Below, in pieces: positions 8,802-18,920 of a DNA stretch of 64,000 bases. The notes under the pieces were generated by a model, which saw only the letters and a program-made list of their open reading frames with translations, searched no databases and was not told where the DNA came from. The first letter of the stretch is position 1, and each line of letters opens with the position of its first letter. Source of the stretch: JAPORK01 sp026710285 (GTDB lineage: Bacteria; Pseudomonadota; Gammaproteobacteria; Pseudomonadales; Endozoicomonadaceae). The position numbers were made by a program, and so were the translations under genes. The DNA is taken from assembly GCA_965201045.1 (NCBI GenBank), contig OZ241746.1, positions 2,294,001 to 2,358,000 on the forward strand. The letters run 5' to 3'.

Positions 8802-10160
8802 ATGTCCAAAATGACGCCTAAAGAAATTGTCCGTGAGCTGGATAAGTTTATCATTGGTCAGGATAAAGCAAAACGAGCAGTGGCTATTGCGCTGAGAAAT
8901 CGCTGGAGAAGAATGCAGGTTTCTGATGATTTGCGCAATGAAATAACCCCAAAAAATATTTTAATGATTGGTCCTACCGGAGTAGGTAAAACCGAAATCG
9001 CCCGACGGTTAGCAAAACTGGCTGGCGCACCTTTTGTTAAAGTTGAAGCCACAAAATTTACTGAAGTTGGCTATGTCGGCAGAGATGTTGAGTCTATTAT
9101 TCGTGATTTAATTGATGTAGCAATAAAAATGCTACGTAATCAGGCTGTTGAAACAGTCAAAGATAAAGCTGTTTACCTTGCCGAAGAGCGCATATTAAAT
9201 GCGCTTCTCCCTGCACCGCGCAGTAAAGATGAAGCTGCTAAATCAACAGACGAAACAACTCAGCCAACCACATCGTACAGCGATACACGACAAGTATTCA
9301 GAAAGAAATTACGTGAAGGTAAGCTCGATGATAAAGACATTGAGATTGATGTTCGTGATGCCAGGCTTGGGGTGGAAATCATGGCACCACCAGGCATGGA
9401 AGAAATGACTAATCAGCTTCAGGGAATTTTCTCCAGCCTTAATAATGAAAAAGTGCGTACCCGCACATTGAAAGTTAAGGATGCAATGAAAATCATCCAA
9501 GAAGAAGAAGCACAAAAAATGATCAATGAAGATGAGATAAAAAGTAAAGCCATTGAAACAGTTGAACAAAACGGCATTGTTTTTATTGATGAAATTGATA
9601 AAGTAGCTAAAAGCTCAACTTCCAGTGGTGGTGAAGTTTCCAGAGAGGGAGTACAAAGAGATTTGCTGCCATTAATCGAAGGTTGTACTATAAACACCAA
9701 GTATGGTATGGTCAAAACAGATCATATCTTATTTATTGCCTCAGGCGCATTCCATCTTGCGCAACCTTCAGATCTTGTTCCTGAGCTTCAGGGTCGTTTG
9801 CCTATACGCGTGGAACTCAATGCGCTGAGTGTAGGTGACTTTGAAAGAATTTTGACAGAACCTGACTCAGCACTTGTAACGCAATATAAAGCATTAATGA
9901 AAACAGAAAATCTGGAAATCAATTTTTCTGACGATGGTATTCGGCGTATTGCTGAAGCTGCATGGCAGGTTAATGAATCCACAGAAAATATTGGTGCTCG
10001 TCGTTTATATACAGTGCTTGAACATTTGCTTGATGAAATTTCGTTTTCAGCTGATGATTTGGCTAAAAAAGACGAACCTGTTTTTATTGATTGCGATTAT
10101 GTTGATAAGCATTTGAGCGAACTTGTAAAAGATGAAGATTTGAGTCGCTTTATTTTATAA
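8802..10160 (+). CDS. hslU: HslU (ClpY) AAA+ unfoldase ATPase
   Basis: 452 residues from the ATG at 8802 (MSKMTPKEIV), which matches the family start; a longer frame begins at 8757, overlapping hslV. Seen: Walker A GPTGVGKTE near residue 55, pore motif GYVG followed by RDVES, Walker B VFIDEID, and a C-terminal tail ending SRFIL of the type that docks into HslV. The I-domain between the Walker motifs is of ordinary size. It unfolds substrates and feeds them to HslV in the cytoplasm. Confidence 0.97.
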   Translation: MSKMTPKEIVRELDKFIIGQDKAKRAVAIALRNRWRRMQVSDDLRNEITPKNILMIGPTGVGKTEIARRLAKLAGAPFVKVEATKFTEVGYVGRDVESIIRDLIDVAIKMLRNQAVETVKDKAVYLAEERILNALLPAPRSKDEAAKSTDETTQPTTSYSDTRQVFRKKLREGKLDDKDIEIDVRDARLGVEIMAPPGMEEMTNQLQGIFSSLNNEKVRTRTLKVKDAMKIIQEEEAQKMINEDEIKSKAIETVEQNGIVFIDEIDKVAKSSTSSGGEVSREGVQRDLLPLIEGCTINTKYGMVKTDHILFIASGAFHLAQPSDLVPELQGRLPIRVELNALSVGDFERILTEPDSALVTQYKALMKTENLEINFSDDGIRRIAEAAWQVNESTENIGARRLYTVLEHLLDEISFSADDLAKKDEPVFIDCDYVDKHLSELVKDEDLSRFIL

Positions 10161-10170
10161 AAACCTTCTG

Positions 10171-10202
10171 AAAAAAATAGATAAGCAGTATACTATTTTT
10201 TT
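10171..10202 (+). terminator. Possible weak terminator after hslU
   Basis: AAAAAAATAG and CTATTTTTTT form a 10-bp inverted repeat ending in a T run just after the hslU stop. The stem is almost purely A-T, so strength is doubtful. Confidence 0.35.
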
Positions 10203-10215
10203 ACTATGTCTATCA

Positions 10216-10298
10216 CTAACTTTCGTAGTTCAGCTTTATTCTGATAAGCAATTTTTTATAAAGGCGCTGTCAGATAAAATTCAGACTACGATAGTTAG
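10216..10298. repeat. Short inverted-repeat element
   Basis: CTAACTTTCGTAGT (10216-10229) and ACTACGATAGTTAG (10285-10298) are inverted copies with one mismatch, bounding an 83-base non-coding stretch. This could be a miniature transposable element or a large hairpin between hslU and the IS66 relic. Confidence 0.4.
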
Positions 10299-10559
10299 GT
10301 TCTCGCAAATTTTTATTTTCTGAGATCATTAGGATTTAGAATAGCAATACCAGGTAACAAGACAGCAACTTCATGAGTCAGAACATCAAAAGATCAAATG
10401 TAACTCCCCAGGTACTCTATAATAAAATAGTACGCTGAGTTAAAACACCTCCTAAACAAAAACAACCAAAACAGTAAAATGATGGCTTTAAAAGACTCTG
10501 TTCATAAAAAGCTGCTACGTAAAAAAAATCAAAAGAAAGAAGGTATAAAAGTTATGCCA

Positions 10560-11936
10560 TCATCCATCTGGTAAAGGTACTTTTTTGTTGAAGACTTTTT
10601 GGATGCTTTCTAAAATATTCCAACTCTGTTTTCTTGCATTTGAGATAAAGCCACGAATGCGGATAAATTTTTCAGCTCCCTTTGTTGTTCTAAATCCACC
10701 TGATATCTTTTGTTTACACTTCATCATCCGGATATCTTGTTCTGCTTGATTATTAGTAAAAGGAATTTCCGGATCAGTTAAAAAACGTAATACGTCATCA
10801 CAATAATTCCATAACCGAAGCAACAGATTATGTCCTTTTCTTTTTGGTGCCTTACCGCACCTACTTTTTTTGATTAACGGCTTAAGTGATTCATGGTATG
10901 CCAGACCTTCTTTCACAATCTCTGTATAGGAAGCTCTGAGACGTGCTAATTTATCAGCTGCAATCGATTTCCCTCTATGTAATTTTTTATATCGCAGGCT
11001 ACATAACAACCAGTGACTCATTTTTTTAGCCCAGGACTCTTCATCTTCAATCAATGCATTCAACTCGCGTAAATGATGCGCATTGCATAATCCGTGATTA
11101 ACATCATTAAGCTGGTAGTAAGGTTTGTAATGATCATGCACCACTGTGCCAGATAAATCAGGAAGCAGTGCCTTACGTTTGGGTGAGATGTGATAATAGG
11201 TTAATGTTTTATCAGAAGACACGTGTAGCCATTGTGTCTTACCATTGATTCGAAAACCTGTTTCATCCAGATGTTTCACAGGAGCCTTACTGACAAGTTT
11301 CAACACCGTCTGTTCAAATATTTCAAGTTCATTAAAAGCCTGATCAGTAAAACTGTTTAGTGTGGCAGTAGCCAGCGGTAACTTAAAAAGGTCTGCAAAT
11401 AAACTTTGCAAACGATCTTCAGGAATTAACTGTTGATGTTGCAAATAAACAGCAAAACTTTTGATGTTTTGCCCATAAGAAACCGGTGCTCTGACACCAT
11501 CCGGAAAATCTGCACATACACGCTTTTTACAGGAGGGGCATTGTTTAATTTCAGCCCGATGTTCTGTGACTTCTACCTTAGGTAATGGTATATCAAACAC
11601 TTGCCTGATAACAAAATCATCGACATCTGTCTGGTTTAAATCACACTTGCACCCGGGACAGCAGGATAAATCATGAGAAATAATATGGTCAGGTTTACTA
11701 ACTTGCTTGAGAGTATGACCTTTATGCCCTTCCTGACCACCGCTTTTCTTTCGACCTTTTTTACGTAGTGACTGATTATGAGTAAGTTTTTTTAAACCAT
11801 CACTGGATGGAGGTTTAGAACTGTTTTGGCTATTTTGGTTCAGGCTATGCTTTAGTTGAGCATTTTCTTGTTTTAACTCAGTATTTTCAGTATGAAGCGC
11901 TGTATTTTTAGTACAAAGCGCTGTATTTTGATGTGG
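10560..11936 (-). pseudogene. tnpC: IS66-family transposase (TnpC), 5' end lost
   Basis: The frame is open from 11936 down to 10560, well upstream of the GTG at 11600. It contains the IS66 N-terminal signature NSQNSSKPPSSDG, a basic GRKSGGQEGHKGH stretch, zinc-binding CPGC and CPSC pairs, and the DDE catalytic domain (DETG; VVHDHYKPYY; NNQAEQDIR) followed by SGGFRTTKGAEKFIRIRG. All three acidic residues are present. Upstream of 11936 it hits a stop at the edge of an inverted-repeat insertion and no start codon is found, so it is N-terminally truncated. No tnpA/tnpB partners were seen. It ends just before an AT-rich gap with no obvious terminal repeat. Confidence 0.85.
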
Positions 11937-12053
11937 TCAACCTTTTTATTACAACCCAGTTAAGCAACATTTTCTAATCTTGTCATTTTATCTCTCCAGT
12001 TTTGGATATATTATATACCTTAACTGGGTTGGTAGGTTTCAAGGTACCACATC
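11930..12053. mobile_element. 124-bp MITE-like element inside the IS66 5' end
   Basis: Outer ends GATGTGGT (11930-11937) and ACCACATC (12046-12053) are perfect inverted repeats. Inner AACCCAGTTAAG (11953-11964) and CTTAACTGGGTT (12019-12030) are also perfectly inverted. There is no coding capacity. It interrupts the transposase reading frame exactly at its left edge, so it looks like a miniature element or the fused ends of a deleted insertion sequence. Confidence 0.6.
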
Positions 12054-12096
12054 ATTATAGCTTCGTTATGGGGAAAGAATATCTGAAACCACAATT

Positions 12097-13500
12097 TTAG
12101 AGTTGTGCCGATGTGTAAGTCATATCAGGACTTTCAGTTGAAGGTGTTCTCCAGTTAGGTGGAAGTAGCTTGTTGCAAAGCGTCTCTTGTGCCATTTTTT
12201 GTTGATGTTCTTCATAGATACTTATATTGTATTTCAATTGATATTCTGGATTCTTTTGATGAAAATCCATTATGCTATCAGCTAGTGATTCCAGGGATTC
12301 CGCTGGTGTTACTTTAAAAGAACCAGCACCCATAAGGGGTATAGTAAGATTATGCTTACCTTCATTTTTAGCAAGATTGGATGTATTACGATATACGTTT
12401 GCTAGTTCTTGTTTTTGCTGATCAGTTAGCTCTTTCGTTTCATCTGCCATTCTGTCTCTTGATATATCAGGAGCCAATCCATGTATTATCATTATATCCT
12501 TCTCTGCAAGCTTACCACCCGCTGCTTTTGTCGCTATTGCCTCTCCGCTCTCCAAATAATTGCGCTTAAATTCCTTTTGTGCAGCCTGTTGGGCAATTTC
12601 CTCTTGCTTGTCTATATTAACAACAGCGTCAAAGATTGATCCTGCTGTTCCACCGCCAGTACTAAGTTTTGCGTTAGCACCGTAGCAAATAATGTCTGAA
12701 TCCAGGAAAGAGGCAAGATCTTTTTTTCCACAGCAAAGATTTATACGTCCAAAAACTGTACCTTTTAGCAACGGACATTCTGAATAATTTATCATTTTTA
12801 TCGTTTTTGAATTTTCTGTAATAATTTCTGTTGGAGTAAATAAATGTATTAGATCCATATCAGTTAAGGTTTTCACAGTTACTGACTTTGAAAAATACTC
12901 TGTTTTCTGACCGTTAGTATCTATGTCATAAATGGACATTGTAAGTTTGTCGTCTTTGATGTCCATATGCCATGTAGCATCAGTTTTATCCCAAAGTTTT
13001 GTAAAAGTCTGTGTTGTTTCATAAAGGTCATCATAAGTGCATTCCTCAGTATCCAGATTCTCGCTGATTAGATTCAAATGAGAAAGTGTTAGAAATTTAT
13101 ACAGATCGCTATCTTTGATATGTTGCTTCCCGAGTGACAGAAAGTCGAAATCTTGTTTTTTCAGAGTTAGAGATTGAGTGATACCCTCATCATCTTGGCC
13201 TTTTATTTTAAGCTCCAGTTGGTGTAAGCCAGGGTGCATAGTGTGTTGAAAATTATTTTTATATCTTAGAGATGCCATCTCTTTTAATTTCAGAAAAGCT
13301 TCTATTTTTTCTTTATTGTTTCCCTCTGTAAACTGCTTACACAATGTTTGGATTTCACGCTTCTTGTTTGTTAATGTAAATTTTTCAATTATCTTTTGAA
13401 TCAGGTTAAAAAGTTTTTGCCATAAAGTATCAGGCTTATCAAGATTTTTCACCTCAACACGTGTAGTTCCATGACCAATATTAATTCTTTGAATAGGCAT
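12097..13500 (-). CDS. Macro-domain (ADP-ribose-binding) protein, putative effector
   Basis: 467 residues, with AAAGGAG eight bases before the ATG. The C-terminal part (about 250-450) follows the macro-domain plan: INLCCGKKDL, then DIICYGANAKLSTGGGTAGSIFDA (the glycine loop at 282-287 and an Asn where macro domains bind ADP-ribose), GEAIATKAAGGKLAEKDIMIIH, and TIPLMGAGSFKVTPAESLESL. Macro domains bind or remove ADP-ribose. The N-terminal 240 residues are not recognised, start with amphipathic helices and lack a signal peptide. Location beside PP2C and glycosyltransferase genes suggests an effector that interferes with host ADP-ribose signalling. That role is inference; the fold call is good. 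Confidence 0.78.
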   Translation of the reverse strand: MPIQRINIGHGTTRVEVKNLDKPDTLWQKLFNLIQKIIEKFTLTNKKREIQTLCKQFTEGNNKEKIEAFLKLKEMASLRYKNNFQHTMHPGLHQLELKIKGQDDEGITQSLTLKKQDFDFLSLGKQHIKDSDLYKFLTLSHLNLISENLDTEECTYDDLYETTQTFTKLWDKTDATWHMDIKDDKLTMSIYDIDTNGQKTEYFSKSVTVKTLTDMDLIHLFTPTEIITENSKTIKMINYSECPLLKGTVFGRINLCCGKKDLASFLDSDIICYGANAKLSTGGGTAGSIFDAVVNIDKQEEIAQQAAQKEFKRNYLESGEAIATKAAGGKLAEKDIMIIHGLAPDISRDRMADETKELTDQQKQELANVYRNTSNLAKNEGKHNLTIPLMGAGSFKVTPAESLESLADSIMDFHQKNPEYQLKYNISIYEEHQQKMAQETLCNKLLPPNWRTPSTESPDMTYTSAQL

Positions 13501-14012
13501 GATTAAACTCCTTTAAAAATTTAAAATAAATGTTTTGAACTTTGTAAAATGCTGGCTCTGATGGTGAATAATAAATAACAATTCCTGTGAGGATTGCAGA
13601 TTTAACGTAAACGCAACGGTTAATTATTTATTAAAGAGAAGGTCCTGATTTGTAAACTTTCTTTCTATCCTAAAAAGTTGCTTTTTATACATTCAGTATC
13701 AAAGCTTTGTTTCTGCATCACACTTTAAAAAATCAGAAGATCTAATTTTTCGTTGACCCTCTAACCAGATAGTAACAAATAATTAGGAATAGAAGCAATA
13801 AAGTTTTTAAGAAAAAGAAGGTCCCATCTCATTTATTTTTAATTTAAAAGAAAATATTATGAAAATATTTGATAACATTCAGACAGGGGGACGGTGGAAA
13901 TTTTACCGGTTAATCTGCTATTTATAAAGCATTTTTCCGAGCAAAGATCCAGGGAAAGATTGCAGTCCACTATAAGCATGTTGAAATATTATTGGTGATA
14001 CCAGGAACCCTG
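13501..14012. other. Intergenic, nothing recognised
   Basis: AT-rich gap holding the promoter of the macro-domain gene and the 3' flank of the glycosyltransferase gene. No RNA or repeat was identified. Confidence 0.4.
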
Positions 14013-15104
14013 TCATTTGTCAAAATTTTCAGGTGAAGATAGTTCTTCCCACAACTGATAAATTTTCTCATTTATTTCGTTGGTAATATAATTCCATCCT
14101 TGTTGAAAATTGACCGGAGCTGCAATTGGTTTTATTTGTAACGCTCTGTTTATTGCATGCGAAAAAGGCTCTTTCGGGCGTTGTTGTACTATAAAAGAAG
14201 AGAAACGCTCAGTAGCGGGGATCGTGGTTGATACGATAGGAAGACCATAACTTATATAGTCTTTTATCATAGGTGGGTTACAGCAAGTATGGTGTATTGA
14301 ATTGGAATAGGGTAATAAAGCGATATCCCAGTGATGAAAAAAAGTATTTTCTATACAATTTTTGTAAATAAAGACATTGGGTAACGTTTTTAGTTCGCCT
14401 GGTATTTTACCATCAGTAATATATAATTCGAACTTCCAAGATGGCATTGCCATTGCTGACTGAATAATAAGATCTATATTAATCTGCGCATCCATAGGTC
14501 CATAAAAACCTGCGGTATTCCGGGTATTTTTTTGTTTGCTGAAGTTGTTATTGGTGAAGATTAAAAAGGGCATAGATAATTGATAAATTTTCTTTTTTTG
14601 TTCATGGATACTTAACAGTTCAGCAGATATTTTATTTAACTCATTATCATTGATGATTAAATCTGCTTTTTCTACCATGACAGTATCATTTTTTTTAAAA
14701 AAATGATCAATATGCAGTGCGCAATGAATACATGCAGGTCTGACATACACCCAGATTACCTGTTTATTGTCTTTATTAATCCATTTTGCAACAGACGGGT
14801 TTTCAGTAAAAATAATTACTCTGCCTTGCCGAATATAATTTTTTATCCATAAATTCAGTACATTTTTTTTAATACAATTAGGGAGGTTTCTATGTGTGAT
14901 GGAATCGTTGTTGGTTTCAGAACATGAATTTACGTGTAGTTTGTGTAAGATTATATTTAATATTAATGACATTATTTCAGTTAGCGATAATAAATTTATC
15001 CAAATATACTGTTTTTTTATAGTATGCTTTTTTGAATAAACGCATGCCAGCTGGTGTAGTAACGAAAATTTATTCCATTTTCCAAGAAATAACCATGTTT
15101 CCAT
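14013..15104 (-). CDS. Glycosyltransferase, GT-B group 1 type
   Basis: 363 residues; AGAGG lies just before the ATG. The C-terminal half reads like the nucleotide-sugar domain of group 1 (GT4-like) enzymes: GFYGPMDAQINIDLI, WKFELYITDG, LPNVFIYK, HHWDIALLPY and PPMIKDYISYGLPIVST followed by a Glu three residues on (TTIPATERF). The N-terminal half is atypical and short, so the acceptor cannot be guessed. It stands alone rather than in a polysaccharide cluster. It could act on a surface glycan or, in this context, on host proteins. Confidence 0.7.
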   Translation of the reverse strand: METWLFLGKWNKFSLLHQLACVYSKKHTIKKQYIWINLLSLTEIMSLILNIILHKLHVNSCSETNNDSITHRNLPNCIKKNVLNLWIKNYIRQGRVIIFTENPSVAKWINKDNKQVIWVYVRPACIHCALHIDHFFKKNDTVMVEKADLIINDNELNKISAELLSIHEQKKKIYQLSMPFLIFTNNNFSKQKNTRNTAGFYGPMDAQINIDLIIQSAMAMPSWKFELYITDGKIPGELKTLPNVFIYKNCIENTFFHHWDIALLPYSNSIHHTCCNPPMIKDYISYGLPIVSTTIPATERFSSFIVQQRPKEPFSHAINRALQIKPIAAPVNFQQGWNYITNEINEKIYQLWEELSSPENFDK

Positions 15105-15570
15105 TATTCTGCCTCTGGTTAATTATTATTTTTTGGTTAAAAATTTAGTTACTAATTTAAATTTATGCCGAACCATATAGAAATATCAATTTTTTTAAGC
15201 AACAACTTAGCATATGAGAATATTCTGTGGAAAAACTTTTTAAAGCGAGGAAGCAAAGCTTTAGTGACTCATAAGGTCTGATATTAAGCAAAAATGCTTT
15301 TTTCACTAAACTCATACTGCACGCAGAGAAAATATGTTACATATTTTCTGGTTGGATCTGTTTTTTTTATAAAGGATTTACATAGGGTGCATAAATTATA
15401 ATTTTGGAAGGATTTTTTTTTGAGAACCAGCGGATACGAACTTAAAGTGTGCCTGTGCCATTTTTTGCAGGTTGAATGTCATGTTAATCATGCCCAACGC
15501 CAACTGCAGTGGCTGTCAAAGACAAACACAGCAATTTTTTGTCAGACCGATCTGTCTCGATTCTGATAAA
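15105..15570. other. Intergenic, possible transposase scrap
   Basis: Mostly AT-rich. Between about 15420 and 15560 on the minus strand a short frame reads MINMTFNLQKMAQAHF, reminiscent of the C-terminal end of some transposases, but it is too short to assign. Confidence 0.3.
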
Positions 15571-16197
15571 CTAACTGACCAGACCAAGCAGCGCTTCAGA
15601 AAATGATAAAGGGTGTCTTAAAGAATTCAATATTCCATCATTTCCATACTGAGAAATTGAGCTGGTTCTTGGATAATGTTGCTGGCTGACTAACTTCAAT
15701 ACAGCGTTTGATTTTTCAACTACCTGCCTTTGAAATTCAGGAGAAATATTTTTAAATTTTTCTGCAAGCAGGCTAATTACCTGTTTTCTTGTTGCGTCAT
15801 GTTCTTTTATCACTTCAACTACTGCAGTCTGTAAGACCATGAGCAATTTTGAGACTGTTTGCATATTTTCAAGTGGAATATAGTGAAGATGCATTATTGT
15901 CATTATCAATAATGAAGACAGATCTCCATTAGCAGCGTATTCTTCTGCCTGAGTCTGAATAAATGGAAGCAGCTCCGGTTGGGCGTCATGATGGGTAACA
16001 ACGGTGTTAGTAAGATTCATTATTGCATTTGAATCAAGCGCAGCACCCCAAAGCAGTTTAGGATACATTTCATTTATTAAAAGCGGCTTAAAACTATCTA
16101 TACTTTTTATTAATTTGTCTTTATCGTCCGAAAACCCTGTACAGGGAAACATAAGTGTAAATACAAATATCAACAAGAATATTTTTATAATTCTCAT
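15571..16197 (-). CDS. Small exported protein of unknown function
   Basis: 208 residues from the ATG at 16197, chosen because AGAGG precedes it and it begins a signal peptide (MRIIKIFLLIFVFTLMF, cleavage near CTGFS). A longer frame reaches 16308 but adds a non-signal leader. The mature part is helical with no family recognised. A Cys near residue 19 in PCTGF could suggest a lipoprotein, but the lipobox is poor. Confidence 0.65.
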   Translation of the reverse strand: MRIIKIFLLIFVFTLMFPCTGFSDDKDKLIKSIDSFKPLLINEMYPKLLWGAALDSNAIMNLTNTVVTHHDAQPELLPFIQTQAEEYAANGDLSSLLIMTIMHLHYIPLENMQTVSKLLMVLQTAVVEVIKEHDATRKQVISLLAEKFKNISPEFQRQVVEKSNAVLKLVSQQHYPRTSSISQYGNDGILNSLRHPLSFSEALLGLVS

Positions 16198-16481
16198 GTC
16201 TTTTACCTCTTTCATACTTTTGTCCAAACAGGTCACAATGGGAAGATGAAATATGAAGGTAGTGTGATATGCTTTAACTGTCAATCTGGTACAACAGAAC
16301 TGGTGCAAATGATGTTGGCTATCCTGACGAGTACAGCATGCGCCCTGATCAGGAAATAATCAATGCTCCGGGTATCCGGAGCTTTACGAATCAAAAAATA
16401 TATTTAACTGCAGCTGTCTGGTAATCAGATTCGCTGGTGACAATGAAATACAGCAGAATCCTAGCCTGCTACAGCACCTCA

Positions 16482-18920
16482 TCAGGATTCTCCATTCATG
16501 CTGCTAACAGGTACGACTATTGCAGATAAGTTATCAGAGGATCCGGCATGATAAGCATGAGAGACAATTTCCGCTGCTATCTCTGCACTGCTAATATTTG
16601 GGTTTGTTTTTTTCAGGTGATGAATGAGTTGGGCGACCTGATCAGAAGTTGCGTTGTCAAAAATACCATCACAGCCCACCATAAGATGAGCACCCTGCAT
16701 TTCTTCAGTAACAGGTAAACAGGTTACCTTACTGCGCGCTGATACAGCTCCTTGTACAATATGGTCACCAATGGTTCTGGACGTTGACAGTCCTCCTCGG
16801 CTATAGGTTTCTTTGTCACAAACTCTGGTACCAATAACTACTCCGCCACGCTTTATAACAGATTCTTTATATTTTGGTTGATTCTTGGCATCTTCTGAGA
16901 GCTGAATACTCTTTCCATTATCAAGAGCGAGCACTGCTCTGGAGTCACCTACATTCATCACCCAGAGATGTCCCTGAATCATTAATGCCACGCAGGCGGT
17001 TGTGCCATTATGAACTGCAAGGATATCTCTGTCCAAATCTACAGGAGTCAGCTTAAGTGCGTTCCAGATGCCTCCTTGGGTTAAACCTCCGTCGTTATAT
17101 GCTTCCAGGCGAGACTTGAGTTTAGCAACTATCTTTTGTGAACAGTTGTTCGCAATACTTGAACCACCATGACCGTCAAAAACACCTGCGATAGTAACGG
17201 GTATTGAGGTATTCCCAGCTTTAAATGAAAATTGTGAGACTGTGTGAGCATCTTCCATTGTGTCTCGATAGCCTCTGGCAGCGGCAATACCTGCTTGTGG
17301 TAAAATGTCAGAGGTTTCTGAAGCAGCATCATTAATGGCAGTAAATGCCTGAGCGCCCAATGTTGTTTGCGGTGCAAACCCTTTATAGTCATCCATTTCA
17401 GGGTTTTGCTGCTTGCCATGTTGCTCTGCTGCACTGTTGGCTGCTGAGATTTTTTTTTCAATCACACGGTGATCATTTTCAATGCGATACTCTAAATTGT
17501 CTAAATCTTGTTCAGCAATATATTTATTTTTTACAAGCATATCATAATAACTTTCATCAACTGCACTTGACTTTTGTGCGTATAATTCAGAAAGTTTTTT
17601 TTGTGTTGCGTCTGCTGTTCGCTGATATGTCTTGTCAATCCCCTTTTCTTTCTTGTGAACTTCATAAGTATATTGTTGTGCGTTTGAGCGTATGGGGGCA
17701 ACAGGAATAGTCTTTGCATCATTTTTACTTTTTTTGGGCTGAATTTCAGGCGTTGGCGACTTTCTTTCCATCTGCTGCGGATGTTGTACCGAAGTATCTC
17801 TGTGTTGTAAGCTGAGTTCCGATAATGTTTTAATCATCTCACCGGCAAGTACATCTCCATTGCCTTGCAGAATAAGCAGGTGTTCACGGAGATTATTCAA
17901 TGGATAGATGTCCTCTGTTACAAGGCTGTTCTGTGCTGTTTTGATATCAAACATGCTACGTACAGCTGTGTCATACCGATCTGAATTGTCTTCTCTTTTG
18001 CACAGCTCCACAACAAACTGGAATGTATTAAAAGCCTCCTGTACATTCCCTGCTGTCTGTTGATTTTTGGCATGGTCGATAAGTGCTTGCATATAACTGC
18101 CAGCGGTTTGTCCCTGTTGCTGTGTAAACGGGGCTGCGGGTATTATGGTGTAATCTGTAGTTGCAGTGGTTTGCTGTACTGTTGAAGCAGCTTGCTGTAA
18201 AGGTGCAGATTGCTCATAGTAAAGTGCCAGTAAGGATTCCAGCTTACCTGATGCTCTTCGATTTGAATTGGCATCCTTCATATCATGACTAGAAAGATAC
18301 TCATATAACTCTACAGTTGCACCTTCATTCAATTGATATAAGGAAAGAATCATCTCATCTGCCTGACGATCATTGGTAACTGCTCCACTTCTCTGATTGC
18401 CCAGTTTTTCTTTAATAAAATCTCTTAATAATTTCAGATCACCCATGTGCAGCCCTAGTGCATCTGAAACCCGAACATTATCTTCAGGGTTATCATGATT
18501 AGCTGTCCCTTCTTCAAATGGGATGGTCTCGGCGATATATATTAATTCAGCCGTTTTGAAAGTGCTGCTAATGGTTGGAAGCTTGCTGGTATTTAAATCA
18601 TCTTTTGTTTCAACTTTACGCTGATGCAATTTTTTTTGTTGTACCTGATCCTGTAAATATTTTTGCAATCGTTGCTGACACGTTTCAAAAGTTTCATTTT
18701 CAGGTTTCTTAGAAAACCAGCTGGTTACATACCCTGTAACAGCAGTCCATCTTGATTGTGTTGATTGTGTTGATTGTGGTTTGAAATCATCTCGAGTTAC
18801 AATTTTACCTTCATGGGTAATGCCTATTTCTGCATGCTGCCCTTTTGAAGCAGAGATGGTCGGTAAACTTTTAAGTATTGAATTTACATTCAGGTTAGGG
18901 TGTGGTTGTGATCTTTCCAT
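16482..18920 (-). CDS. PP2C-type (PPM) Ser/Thr phosphatase with long N-terminal region, copy 1
   Basis: 812 residues. The C-terminal 270 residues are a complete PPM phosphatase: RDTMEDAH (near 552), FDGHGG (near 583), GTTACVALM, NVGDSRAVL, RTIGDH, CDGIFD (near 750) and SDNLSAIVV (near 797). The metal-binding aspartates are kept. The MED and FDGHGG forms are those of eukaryotic PP2C. The first 530 residues have no known domain; they include a basic Pro/Lys patch (TPEIQPKKSKNDAK). AAGGA precedes the ATG. It is a tandem paralogue of the next gene upstream (19362-21833), with a nearly identical leader sequence. A role in reversing host kinase signalling is inference. Confidence 0.88.
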   Translation of the reverse strand: MERSQPHPNLNVNSILKSLPTISASKGQHAEIGITHEGKIVTRDDFKPQSTQSTQSRWTAVTGYVTSWFSKKPENETFETCQQRLQKYLQDQVQQKKLHQRKVETKDDLNTSKLPTISSTFKTAELIYIAETIPFEEGTANHDNPEDNVRVSDALGLHMGDLKLLRDFIKEKLGNQRSGAVTNDRQADEMILSLYQLNEGATVELYEYLSSHDMKDANSNRRASGKLESLLALYYEQSAPLQQAASTVQQTTATTDYTIIPAAPFTQQQGQTAGSYMQALIDHAKNQQTAGNVQEAFNTFQFVVELCKREDNSDRYDTAVRSMFDIKTAQNSLVTEDIYPLNNLREHLLILQGNGDVLAGEMIKTLSELSLQHRDTSVQHPQQMERKSPTPEIQPKKSKNDAKTIPVAPIRSNAQQYTYEVHKKEKGIDKTYQRTADATQKKLSELYAQKSSAVDESYYDMLVKNKYIAEQDLDNLEYRIENDHRVIEKKISAANSAAEQHGKQQNPEMDDYKGFAPQTTLGAQAFTAINDAASETSDILPQAGIAAARGYRDTMEDAHTVSQFSFKAGNTSIPVTIAGVFDGHGGSSIANNCSQKIVAKLKSRLEAYNDGGLTQGGIWNALKLTPVDLDRDILAVHNGTTACVALMIQGHLWVMNVGDSRAVLALDNGKSIQLSEDAKNQPKYKESVIKRGGVVIGTRVCDKETYSRGGLSTSRTIGDHIVQGAVSARSKVTCLPVTEEMQGAHLMVGCDGIFDNATSDQVAQLIHHLKKTNPNISSAEIAAEIVSHAYHAGSSDNLSAIVVPVSSMNGES

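Noticed and set aside
11600..11600. GTG at 11600 as the true start of the IS66 transposase
   Set aside because: Conserved IS66 N-terminal sequence continues in frame upstream to 11936, so the protein is really longer and truncated.
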